Shown piece by piece: positions 54,055 through 64,000 of a DNA stretch of 64,000 nt. Where the stretch lies: NCBI GenBank assembly GCA_025331445.1, contig JAIWNE010000061.1, positions 1-64,000 of the forward strand, given 5' to 3'. The notes under the pieces were generated by a model. It searched no databases. It worked only from the letters and a program-made list of their open reading frames with translations, and was not told the origin of the DNA. Numbering within the stretch: the stretch's first letter is position 1; each line of letters starts with the position of its first letter. This DNA is from Blakeslea trispora (taxonomy: Eukaryota > Mucoromycota > Mucoromycetes > Mucorales > Choanephoraceae). Position numbers and translations under genes: made by a program.

Positions 54055-56145
54055 TTAACGATCCGATGGTTGTTTGTGTTTTTGCTTTTGTTGCTTGGCT
54101 ACTTTCTCATCTTGAACCAGTCGTCCTCTTGAGCTTTCATCAAGTTTGCCTAATGTCCAGATTTGAGCGAAGCGCTTGAACTTCAATGACTTGGGATCCT
54201 TGAGAACATAGAATTCACCATCACACATGATGCAAATGACGTTGTTCCGCTTAAATTTATTGTCTCTACTGAATGGCGACCAAGACTTTTTCTGGGCTCC
54301 TTTAGGATCCCGAAAGACAATCTCAAAAGGTGTTGCAAACTGTCCGATACGAGAAACGTGTTGTCGAATGTTGGCTAGTTTCTTTAGGTAACTGAAGGTA
54401 TTCTCGATAGACATGATCTCCATCTTTCCATCATTCGCTAATTGTGGGGTCCAGTTTTCTGGATCTGTGAAACCCGAGCGATTTTCTACAACTTCGAGGC
54501 CAGACTTGGCATCACCCCATAAATCAACTTCTCTGCCCCTTAATAAAACTATCAGTATATATGCATTATCATCATATAGAAAAAAAAAAGACCATTACCA
54601 TATGTGAGGAATGTTTTGAATCACAAAATCAATAGGGCTTCTTGTCATGTAAGGTAGGTTTGAGGGTTTTTCAGCTTGTTTGTCATCAGGGTTGGAGCAG
54701 ACCAACATAGTTTGGTCATCACAGACAATCTTTTCAATAAAGCTAGTGACAGCAGGGAAATGTCTCCAAAACAGCCATTTTGCACTTTCAGAAGCATATA
54801 CCATCATATTGAGCCAACGATTGCCTGTTCTGTGCTTTTCAAAGCCGCTTCCAACATAGCCTTGTACACCTATACTCCTATGGAGATGGAGGGGGGGGGG
54901 AGGAGGAAACACATGATGTCGTTTAGCTCATGTTGTTTTTATCCAAGAATTACATATCTAAAAAAAAAATACAAACTTACATGTAATTGCACATTTTTCT
55001 AACCATACTAGGTGGTACAGAATGGTTGGGCTCATGCGCATCAATTTCTACAGCATCATGACCATCGTCTCGATCAGGCCCTGCTAATCTAACATAGCCA
55101 GAAGTATGCGCAGTCATTTCAACTTGCCAGATATCTAGACGAGCGGCCTCTGATTTCTCAAGTCGCTCTGTAATCAGTTCTTCAAGGTAATATAGCTTTT
55201 TGCCCAGAATGTTGGGATGAGGAATTGTTCTTCCCCAGCCCAAAACTTGGCTAAAATCATTGCCTGTTCCGAATGGAATACCTGTATATCAAACAAAAAG
55301 AAGATGATGATGATCAATAAGAGCAAAGAAAAAGCTCATCAAAGGAATGAATGAGAATATAATCTTACATGAAAAGAACAGATTGTCTAAATCAATCTGG
55401 TGATGTACAAGCATTTCAAAGACACTCATGACAGTACCATCACCACCTGCGGACCATACATGAATATGGCGTGTTCGAGCTGTTTTGCTTATACTGCGTT
55501 GATCTTTTTTGTAGTCTTTTTCTTCCATCTCTTCTAATGAAGGTAGTTTGCCCAGCTTGGACATGGTATCGACCAGTTGAATACTTTCAATGCCTAGAGC
55601 TCGATCCTTTTCGTCCAAAATATTGTGAATCTCTACTTGAACTTGAGGAAATCTTCGAAGTCTAAAGTGCTGGAAAGGTAAGGTAATCAAGTCTTGTCCT
55701 TTACAGTCTCCAGAGAGAGGATTGACAAAGATGAACAGAAAGATACTAGGTCGAGATTCGTCTTCAGTGTCTTCAAATCGGATAGAAGTGTTGATCCGTC
55801 CTCCCTTGTTCAGTTGAGATGGTCTTTGATTTCTAAAGTCTTCCAATTCCTTTCTTTCCCGTATAAGGTTTGGATGATTTACTATGGGTGGAGACATTAT
55901 GGGCTCGTTACTCTGTGTCTTTGTCTGGGTATGGATGGGGGATAATGAAGGAGAAGAGCCTGTAGGTGAGTCTGTAGATAGCATGAATAAATGACTATAA
56001 AGCTTTTTTTTGTCCACCTTGATCTACCTGTTTCAAGACTACTTTTCTCATAATGATCTTGCATGTTGATCTCAGGCAAGCTTCTATTCATGTCTTTATC
56101 CTGTGTGGAGACAGGGTTTGGATTCGAAATTAAAGTGTTTGACAT
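54055..56145 (-). CDS. Diacylglycerol kinase, 594 aa
   Basis: Five exons: 56145-56028, 55971-55369, 55281-54981, 54877-54599, 54538-54055; in frame. The N-terminal 75 residues are Ser/Pro-rich and disordered. The DAGK catalytic domain starts at FIFVNPLSGDCKG and has the ATP-site signature WSAGGD-GTVMSVFEML, then CIPFGTGNDFSQVLGWGR. The accessory domain shows MSIGVQGYVGSGFEKHRTGNRWLN and ENWTPQLANDGKMEIMS (NDG). No C1, PH or EF-hand modules are seen, so it is a minimal form. It phosphorylates diacylglycerol to phosphatidic acid at membranes. Sphingoid-base kinase is less likely because of the accessory domain. Confidence 0.88.
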
Positions 56146-56466
56146 TCCTTTGTTAAGGCTTAATTGAAAGGTAAATATTACTATTGAAAATAAAAAGAGG
56201 TGTATAGGAAAGTGTAACTAACTCAATTTACTTTATACTTTTTTTTAAGCATAAAAAAGCATGAAATTAGACATGACATCATAGTGATCATCGATATAAA
56301 AAAAAAAAGAGGCAGTGATGACATACAGAAAAAAAAAATCCAATTGGGCATACAATCTACTTGTCTGGAACAGATCGAGATAAGAAGGGTGCCGAAATCC
56401 CTTTCTTTACTGGAAGGTAGAAATGAGCGACTCGTTGAGAGGATTCCATGTCAAAACGTAGAATAG

Positions 56467-56508
<42 letters not shown>

Positions 56509-59500
56509 TCAATGGCGGAGTACTTTTACTCTAGATTAGCCAACTGGAGAAGGCAGGATATAAGCGATAGGGATGGTGGTGGGGAGGGGGGAGGGTAGTC
56601 GAGCTTGTAGAAGATCCTAATTAGGGTGAGTCAGCGAATAGTCTAAGAGAAGGAACATGGACAATGGTTTTAAAAGAGAGGGGGATTATCAACTACTACT
56701 ACTACAGATATTACCAAAAGACGATACATCTGTGAACAATGAATGGCGTAAGCTTCTATGAGCAGTGATGACATGCAGTTGTACCCTGCCCTCAATTGAC
56801 AAAATTGGTCTATTTTTTTTTCTTCTTGGTAAACAGTGTCGCACTCTATGTAATTTAGACTTTGATTGCCCACTTTTGTGAGCCTAAAATTTAAAAGTCC
56901 TACAATTTAAGAAAAAATTCAAGTCCAATTGGTCACTTTTTCGATCTTCCAATTTTATATGTTACACTCATTCAATCTATAAAAACATTTCAAATAGTTC
57001 TAAATTTCATGTGGTCTATTTGGTTATTTTACACCATTTTTCGAATAAACACTGAACAACATGGAATCATCTTTGCAAGAGAATAGTATTGGAAATGCTT
57101 TTCTTTTATGTTGAAAAGAGAGTGAGAAACAACTGCCTTTGCTTAGGAAAATAGCCATTTCACTCTTGAGACTTTGCTGATCTTTAACAGAGCATCAAGA
57201 ATAGCGACAGGCAAATTGAACTGGACATGAACAACATCATTGCGGCAAAGTCTAGCATAAAAAAAAACTACGGATAGAGTAATACTTTAAGCGACTGTTA
57301 GTGTTCTTTCTCTTTACTTTTAAACTAAAGAAACCGAAAGAGGCAGCTCAAGTTACAAATGTGAGGTATCAAACTGCTCGGAAGTTTGTCACACGTCACC
57401 TTGCTACTCGCAACAGAGAAGGGAACCTTCAGGCACGTGTCGAATAGGTCAACCAATGGGTTAAAAGGTAGAATGAATTACTTGAAATATGGTGTCTGTT
57501 ATATCACAAGATCAAGTTCTTTAAAGAGAAAATGTCTGTATTTGGATAATAAAGACGTACATCATCATCGTTGTTATGGCTTAAACAATCATGTCAACAA
57601 TTGAGGGGGAGTCCAGAATTATTTCATACGTAAGTGTCGTGAGCCATTCCCAGTAATAGACAAAGAAAACATAAGCAGTAAGTATTGTAAGACTATGATA
57701 TAAGTCAATATGTCATTGATGGTGACACAGATTAGTAAAGAATAATAAGCTTTGTAATATTCAGATTCAGTAAGAGTATAAAGTACACAACAGTTGTAGT
57801 AGCTAACGAATACTACAAATCCTCTTATTTATTTAGAATGAAGACATACAAAAGTAGTCTCAGATTATTTAGTATACTTGTTACTATTATCGTACCCTGA
57901 GATATCGCAACAAGAACCATATCTTCATAGATGACGAGTCTGGCTTTACTGTTTATATATGCATTGCAGTTGCGGTTGATCTTCCTTGAGGAACTAAGGC
58001 TACTGCAACAATAAAATCAATGAAGGGGATCTTTCACACTACGATTAGAGAGATTTCAGCTATTGTTGTTGTGGATTTGAGTAAGAGAGAATGAGAGACT
58101 GTAAGCATGAAAAGTAGAGGCATCTGAGAATAGAATAGTTTAGGTAGGACTATGAATCAAACTTTGTATGGTTCTAAGATTGACGTTAATTATTAAACGC
58201 AATCAATATCAAATATTAGACCATAGTTACTGAGAGACCATCTATTTGTGCAAAGATAGCCACAACTATCAATACATTGTTCATGTTGTTGGACTATTTA
58301 AGAGCACTGCAGAACAAATCCGCCATCGAATTGCTAAATGCGGCTCATCTTCATTTCGTGCAGAGCCCAAAAGAAAAAGGGAGGGCTTTCATTTTTGAAT
58401 TGGAAGTAGTAAAAACATTCTTTAAAATCATGGTTGGAGAAGCAAGGCGCCAAAATCAATTGTACACTATCTGAACAACTTGGAGTTTTATTTTCAATTT
58501 GTAGCTTACAAGTCTCCCTTGACATCCAAGAAAACGCGTCTCTAAAGGACTAGAGATCACGTCGAATGGACTGTTAACCAGCAGAGCCAAGTGATTTGAT
58601 CTGATGAGTTGCGTTTTTCTGACAAAAGTAAGTGATGTAGCAATTAAATGCAGCAGCAAAACCCTCTCGATGTATGCATACATTTAACTTTAACAAATTC
58701 AAATTATATGCACAGGATTTTCGTAAAAAAAAAATACATATATCGAGGGAGACTGTTGGATGAATTCGTACTATTTCACTCAGGGCAACAGAATTCATTA
58801 TCTAAACTTTTTCAGCTACTTGTTTCTCAGGCAGCGTGAACTATGAAGGCATAGACAAGATAAATAAGCACTCAAAAACGATGTCGCACTTTGAAAATAC
58901 AGCTCTGAGAAAAAGATGTTCACTTTCTCTTTTGTCATGACAGCCAAACTCCTCTTGAATTTGTCGTGACACTTGTTTGGCTCCCAATATGATGTTTGCA
59001 TCAGTTGCAAGAGAACAATAGGTTGCTTAATTGCATCCAATATACGAGCGTTTAATGGTATCTTAAAAGGCAACAGTAGTTAATGGAACTGACACCTTCT
59101 TGAAAAAGTATATGAATATATATATCTATACATGTTGTGTCTAAACTGTCAAAAACATCATTTAGTCATTAAAATGTTAATGCATGTACAGCAAATTTTG
59201 CTTTGGTTGATGTCCTTTTTATATGACTCAATAGAGTTTATTGTTAAATAGAAATTGTCTCGTTATAATAAGCCCTCTTTCTGACATACCAAAAGATGTT
59301 TTCACTTTAGCCAAGGCAACAGTGGCATGTATATCAAAGGCAAGGTCTAGAGAACAGTTCAAATGAATTTATGCAATTACTCTAAAAAAAGAAAAGACTT
59401 GGTCCATTCAACACTTCAAAAAAGGGTTCAATTGAAGAAATTAGCATTTCTAGCGATATACATATATTTTTTTTATTATTAAAAGCAAGGATGGAATTAT

Positions 59501-59617
59501 TTACAAGGGGCAAGGAATGATAATCTTTTTTCTTTCTTTTAAAGAGTATAATACAAATGCAGATGAAAATCAATTATAAAGTATGCATCAAAAATGTGTG
59601 TGTGTGTTTCTTGGAGC
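56146..59617. other. Gene-poor 3.5 kb
   Basis: (GA)n at 56471-56505 and G-rich runs near 56580. No intact gene, recognised relic or RNA. Short frames at 57386-57604, 58277-58474 and 58816-59073 have no family match. Confidence 0.45.
56471..56505 (+). repeat. (GA)n microsatellite
   Basis: Seventeen uninterrupted GA units, about 325 bp upstream of the diacylglycerol kinase start. Confidence 0.9.
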
Positions 59618-62005
59618 TTAGTAACCGATACCGGACATGATACCATAACCAAGAGTAAAGATGAGGAGAGTGACAACAATACTGACAGGTACACCAACAA
59701 TCAAGAAATCCTTGGTTCTCAAATAAGGCTTACCAGTGGGATCTTCCATCATTACAGCAGACATGTTGGGATAACCAGAGACAGGAAGACCCATGCCGGC
59801 AGAACAAGCCAAGCCAGCACCCATAACCAAAAGGTTGGCGTGAGGAACAGGCAAGTGCTGACCTACTTGTTGAACAATAGGCACAATAATAAGGGCAGCA
59901 ACAGTGTGAGACACAAATGTAGAGAATACCAAAATCAATAAAGCAAAGATGGCAAGGATGGCAATAGGTTCAAGGTCTTGAATACCACCCTTGATACGAA
60001 GAGCAATATCTTCCAATAAACCTGAGGATGTGACTGCATTACCAAGAGTCATACCACCTTGAGCCAAGACAACAACAGACCAAAGGAATGCGTTCAAGTC
60101 GTCCTTACCCAAAATACCGGTACCAAAGAAGACAAAGAGGGGAATAGTAGCAATGACACCAGTATCGCCAATAGCATATTCAATAGACGATTCTGCACAC
60201 CAGAGAGCAATGGTCAAGATAGTGATCAACATAACAAAGACTTGAGTGCGTGTAATTCTGCTACGGGTAGGCTTGATTCTGTTCAAGTGAGGAACGGCAC
60301 GATCAGGTCTATAGACCAACAACAAAAGACCCCAGCAAACAACAACACTGATGATGGAGATAGGAAGAGCAACACCAAACCAAATACCCCAACCAGGGTT
60401 TGGAGACATATATTGAAGAGCAACAATATTTTGAGGTGATGAGATGGGAGAAGTCATACCACCAATACAACTGGCCAAAGCAATACCTAGCAAGAGACAG
60501 GGGGCAACAGGCGAACCATCAGGTAATGTACGAAGGATAGGGTTAATGAGAGAGAAACAGAGGACAGGTGTAGCGACGTTTGAGATCCACATACACAAGA
60601 ATGTAGCAACTGCCATGATGGCCAACAAAACCCAACGAGGACGAGTACCTGCGCGGGACAATACATGAGAGGCAAATGCTTTAGCAATTCCGTATTTAGA
60701 GAGAGCAGCAGCAAGAGCAAAACCACCGAGCAACATCATAATAGTACCACTAAACATACTATGGAAAACCTGAGAAGAAGCTGCCTTAGCTGTCAAGGCT
60801 GCACCATCTTCACCACGCAAGATACCAAGGGGGACAATGAGGAAAGGGAGTAAAAGAGAAGTAGCATAGAGGGGAATAGCTTCGGTGGCCCACATGATGG
60901 CAGCAAAAATCAAAAGAGCAAAACAATAATTCTCTTGCTTGTTGTTGAATGTGTTGACATTAAGTAAAATAGCGAAGACAGCCACAGAAAGGAGGAAGCA
61001 TATTAAGCTGTTTAGGCGCTCGGCTGGAATAGTTTGTTGAGTAAAGGGAATCTTATAGCTCTTTTCAGGCTTGTTTTCCTTGACATGAGCATCTAATGTC
61101 TTGCGTTCTTGACTGACCATGTCTTTCCAGACAGTGTTACGGTCGTAGATAACTTGGTCACGCAAATGAGTCTTCATCTGACGAACAGCGAGAGAGACAT
61201 GGCCATTACAGAAGGCATCAGCATAAATATGTTCAACACGTTCAATCTGGGCACGAAGGGCATCGATTGTTTGAGGCATGAAAGGCCTTGAATCAAGTAC
61301 CATCTTCTTGAGGTATTGAGATCTCAGATTGCCGTCCAATACTTTATCATGCTTCTTGAGGATCTTTTCAAAGGCCATGCGGTTAAGTTCAACATAAGAA
61401 TCGAGTTCAGACAGAGAGACATAGAGAGAGATCAATTGGCCGCGAAGGTCAACCAATTGTTCAACATAGTTGACGTGGTGTGGGTCGTTTGAATGAGTGG
61501 ACATACGAGATTCAAACGAAACCTTGCGGCTCAACTCTTTGACAGCAATAGTATCTTTTGTTTGAGTCAGATCAATAGTAGAGTCTAGTACTTCAAGAGG
61601 TGTATTCTGCTTGACATGCTGATTATTAGTGTCATGATATAAGTTTTGGTTAGGAAGACATTCTCTCAATGTGTTGTCGAGTTCATCCAGACGATCATAG
61701 AGTTCGGCTTCTCTTAAAGTATAAAAGTTGAAAACTTTTTCAAGCTGTAAGTCAAGCTGTAACAAGAATTTGTCTTGGCTGTGGGCATCATCCATTTGCT
61801 TTTCAGGATCAGAGGAGTTGTTGATAGCTTCTACTTTTTCCTTTTCAATCTGAAATATGAGCTTCTTTAGTTGATCATAACTAAATCAATAGAAAAAAAA
61901 AAGTTAGTCAAGAGCCAAACAATAAATTGTTTTTTCGCCTTACGCAACATAGTAATCAATCCAATCAGGAACTGCATTGAATTGCAATGAATGTGAGAAC
62001 TTCAT
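59618..62005 (-). CDS. PHO91: SPX-domain low-affinity phosphate transporter (Pho91/Pho87-like), 774 aa
   Basis: Two exons, 62005-61944 and 61880-59618. The N-terminus is a canonical SPX start (MKFSHSLQFNAVPDWIDYYVAYDQLKKLI); the SPX domain with its long helices runs to about residue 235 and would bind inositol pyrophosphates. Then comes a DASS/SLC13-type permease of about twelve segments: ICFLLSVAVFAILL, IMWATEAIPLYATSLLLPF, FSGTIMMLLGGFALA, CMWISNVATPVL, CIGGMTSPISSPQNIVAL, WSVVVLAQGGMTLGNAV and GLPVSGYPNMSAVMM. The two SxSPxN/NxA hairpins are the substrate site. Vacuolar export (Pho91) or plasma-membrane uptake (Pho87/90) both fit. Two CACGTG sites lie upstream. Confidence 0.92.
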
Positions 62006-62199
62006 GACTCAAATATAAAAAGTGGAGAAAGAAGGGGGGAAGAAAAGAATTAGAAATTAAATCGCTGAATTTATTTGAAAAAGCCCTTTTTTTTATGATG
62101 TTTATAAAGCGATCAAAATATTCCGTTGTAACATGGTGTAACAACAGGTGCCTCGATGAATGCCTACTTGATTGGCCTAGAATGGCCCTCACACGACCT

Positions 62200-62205
62200 C
62201 ACGTG
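62200..62205. promoter_or_regulatory. CACGTG box (putative Pho4-type site)
   Basis: Palindromic CACGTG in the context CTCACGTGTGG, about 195 bp upstream of the phosphate transporter ATG. Confidence 0.5.
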
Positions 62206-62562
62206 TGGTACAAGAATTATTTTTGATTCGCTAGAACCAATGACAGTAACGGCAGATTGGTTGGTTGTTTTTATAGTATGTTTTAGGTAAATGAACAATA
62301 CCAACTTTGATTGGTAATTGTCCCTTACTTTTTTTTTTTAATCTTTATAGCTTTTACGCGTTTATGCTACACTAGAATCCCATTTTCATGCAGGATATGA
62401 TTTGGTGTTCTTGTAAGCACGAATTTATTGCTATCATGACAGTTATCGGAGAAACTAGTTTGTAATAGGGCAACGTGGTATCTCTTGGAAACCATAGAAG
62501 TTACTGAAACTACGGAAAGTAGTAAAATTTTCGCTTTCTATATCGCAACCAATCATCTATCG

Positions 62563-62568
62563 CACGTG
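62563..62568. promoter_or_regulatory. Second CACGTG box
   Basis: CACGTG in the context CGCACGTGTGAG, about 560 bp upstream of the same ATG; the flanks resemble those of the first box (CACGTGTG). Confidence 0.45.
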
Positions 62569-63314
62569 TGAGGAGAATAGACACTGTATGGTCTTGATTA
62601 GACTCCGAATCTGATAATTTTTTTTTAATTGTATATTTTTAGTTTTAAAAAAAATTCAGGTCTATGGTTGATGTTTTTCAAGTGTTACATCTTTTTGCTT
62701 TCAATAGCTTTCCAAGTCAATGTTTGTTTTGCAGCGTCCGGGACACGAGTTGAAATGCTCACTATGTTCATACCGAACACTATTTGACTGTATATTTAGT
62801 TTCTTAGTCAGACAAATGCAATTTAATTTGAGTCATGATGTAGAAATTGCACTGCTGACTGGAAAGAGCCTGAATAGTTGGCCAAACAAGAATCGACTTT
62901 GATCTACAGGGTAGCTTTTATGTATTTGATAGCCATAAATCTCCACTAGTGTCAGACCTATGCTTTCTTTGTACCGAAAAAAAGGAAAATACTGATCCAA
63001 GTTTATTGTATCCATTTCTTTTTTTTTTTAGTACAAAGGGACAAACATCATTATATTCCTCTTTTTGGGCTCTATGGGATGTTATATACACCATACATAA
63101 ACACTAGAAAACGATCTTTTCACAAAAACTGTAAAGAGAACTAGCTCATAAAAAGTATAGCATCGTCCAAATATCACTAAATACAAATTACATCAACTTT
63201 TCTAAAGAAAGTGTCGTCTTCAACATTAGATGAGGAAAACAGAAAATGATAACAAGCTAGGTTTCGTCTTTACTTATCAAGTTTCATATTAAGGACTTGA
63301 GTAATGAGCAAACG

Positions 63315-63329
63315 CAGAGGCAGAGGCAG

Positions 63330-63382
<53 letters not shown>
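63315..63382 (+). repeat. (CAGAGG)n leading into (GA)n
   Basis: Three CAGAGG units run directly into an uninterrupted (GA)25 tract ending at 63382. Confidence 0.9.
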
Positions 63383-63385
<3 letters not shown>

Positions 63386-63855
63386 GTGGCAGCTTGTACT
63401 GGCTATTGAAGATCCCATAGGTTAGTTCCTCCTAATCTGAGCTAGCAGTAAGGCTAATAAAGCTTGTCTCTCTCATGTTTAACTACAATCCTATTATTAA
63501 GAGGTACCTGACAACAGAGAGTTACTCTTATTGCCCAACCATGATTATGATACATACATAATAAAACGACTTTATCATAAAATACTCTCAAGCAGTCTTA
63601 AAAGAAAACATAGATGTCTCTTTTAGTGAACACAGTCTTGTTTACAATGAACAAACTCCTCGTTTCTTATATTCTTACATAACATCCAACTCTAGTATGC
63701 AACAATCTATTTCATACCCATCTAAGCCAGAGTTATAAGCATACATGTACTACAAAGTCAACTTCCTTTTCTATTTGTGGATGCAACAATAGTTTGTTGC
63801 TACATAGTATTATTATTACTATATCAAGTACAAGCATGATTGAAGCAAGCTATAC

Positions 63856-64000
63856 TTAGTAGGCAGGTGCCTGTTCTTTAGTTATGCGTGCATTTCGAAT
63901 TTGTTTGGATCTAATCTTTTTGTTTTCTCCATAAACGTATTTTCTATCTACATTGCTAAGTGCTGAGACATCATATTCATCATCTTCGTCTGAATCAGCA
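63856..64000 (-). CDS. C-terminal end of an unidentified protein (5' beyond the window)
   Basis: The minus-strand frame is open from the right edge to a stop at 63856-63858. The visible 47 residues are acidic then basic (DSDEDDEYDVSALSNVDRKY, GENKKIRSKQIRNARITKEQ) and end PAY. The stop and the protein-like composition support a real 3' end, but the family cannot be told from this piece. Confidence 0.5.
   Translation of the reverse strand, partial: ADSDEDDEYDVSALSNVDRKYVYGENKKIRSKQIRNARITKEQAPAY

Larger units (their letters stand above)
62006..63855. other. Intergenic 1.85 kb with PHO promoter region and (GA)n
   Basis: The left 560 bp should be the phosphate transporter promoter. The rest has no recognised gene; short frames near 62720-63015 overlap on both strands without family match. 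Confidence 0.5.

Noticed and set aside
57600..57625. GAGGGGGAGT as a polypurine tract of a copia element
   Set aside because: The upstream frames do not show an RNase H and no LTR pair could be found.
59594..60853. Plus-strand frames opposite the phosphate transporter
   Set aside because: Antisense shadows of a strongly conserved permease gene.
1..64000. tRNA, rRNA or CRISPR features
   Set aside because: I found no T-loop GTTCRA context in a cloverleaf and no regular direct-repeat/spacer array; the periodic arrays at 6.7 and 8.6 kb lack conserved full-length repeats.

Overview
The window is nuclear DNA from an early-diverging filamentous fungus, most likely Mucoromycota of Mucorales type. 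The evidence is an AT-rich sequence, genes broken by many 45-90 nt GT-AG introns, fungal-specific genes (exomer ChAPs, SPX-domain phosphate transporter, F-box/RCC1 protein), genes that yeasts often lack (CCDC47, CENP-K, a CASTOR-like protein), and eroded Ty3/Gypsy and Tc1/mariner-type remnants. There are no operons, no bacterial-type signals, and I recognised no rRNA, tRNA or CRISPR. The species cannot be named from the sequence alone. Gene models were spliced by eye. For the coding genes I give exon junctions where reading frame and family conservation agree; most spliced lengths came out divisible by three, which supports them.

Layout, left half. 0-2.4 kb: 3' part of a secreted GPI-like protein with a degenerate HQxxHGxG motif, then a small hypothetical gene. 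4.4-6.5 kb: an F-box/RCC1 gene convergent with a ubiquitin-like (Sde2-like) gene. 6.5-9.2 kb: a gene-poor stretch with a 21-nt phased T-tract array, one unrecognised two-exon gene, a 78-bp-arm hairpin and a degenerate array of about 30 nt period. 9.3-12.1 kb: a membrane protein, a DXD glycosyltransferase and a GST-like protein. 12.2-15.1 kb: two kinetochore/checkpoint genes side by side (CENP-K and a compact BUB1-type kinase). 15.6-17.1 kb: a decayed Ty3/Gypsy integrase. 17.1-32.5 kb: exomer ChAPs, DBR1, TAD3, a lipoate ligase, a sugar transporter and ICP55.

Right half. 32.5-38.2 kb: DUS3 and a cytochrome P450 transcribed divergently. 39.2-40.7 kb: a small Cys/Ala-Ser-rich membrane or GPI protein and a frameshifted bZIP-like relic. 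41-47.7 kb: CCDC47 and a large dynactin p150Glued homologue. 47.7-50.7 kb: a gene-free interval with a mariner-type MITE. 50.7-56.1 kb: a CASTOR-like ACT-domain protein with a GC-AG intron, a ricin-B-type lectin, a possible Fanzor/TnpB-like C-terminal scrap and a diacylglycerol kinase. 56-59.6 kb: gene-poor. 59.6-62 kb: an SPX-DASS phosphate transporter of Pho91/Pho87 type with two CACGTG sites upstream. The window ends in the 3' end of another minus-strand gene.

The functions are mostly housekeeping: mitosis (BUB1, CENP-K, dynactin), RNA processing and tRNA modification (DBR1, TAD3, DUS3), mitochondrial protein maturation (ICP55, lipoate ligase), membrane traffic and biogenesis (ChAPs, CCDC47), nutrient uptake and sensing (sugar and phosphate transporters, CASTOR-like protein) and lipid signalling. 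I see no biosynthetic or defence cluster. The most unusual material is in the non-coding intervals (phased arrays, long inverted repeats, a MITE) and in a few gene-structure oddities.
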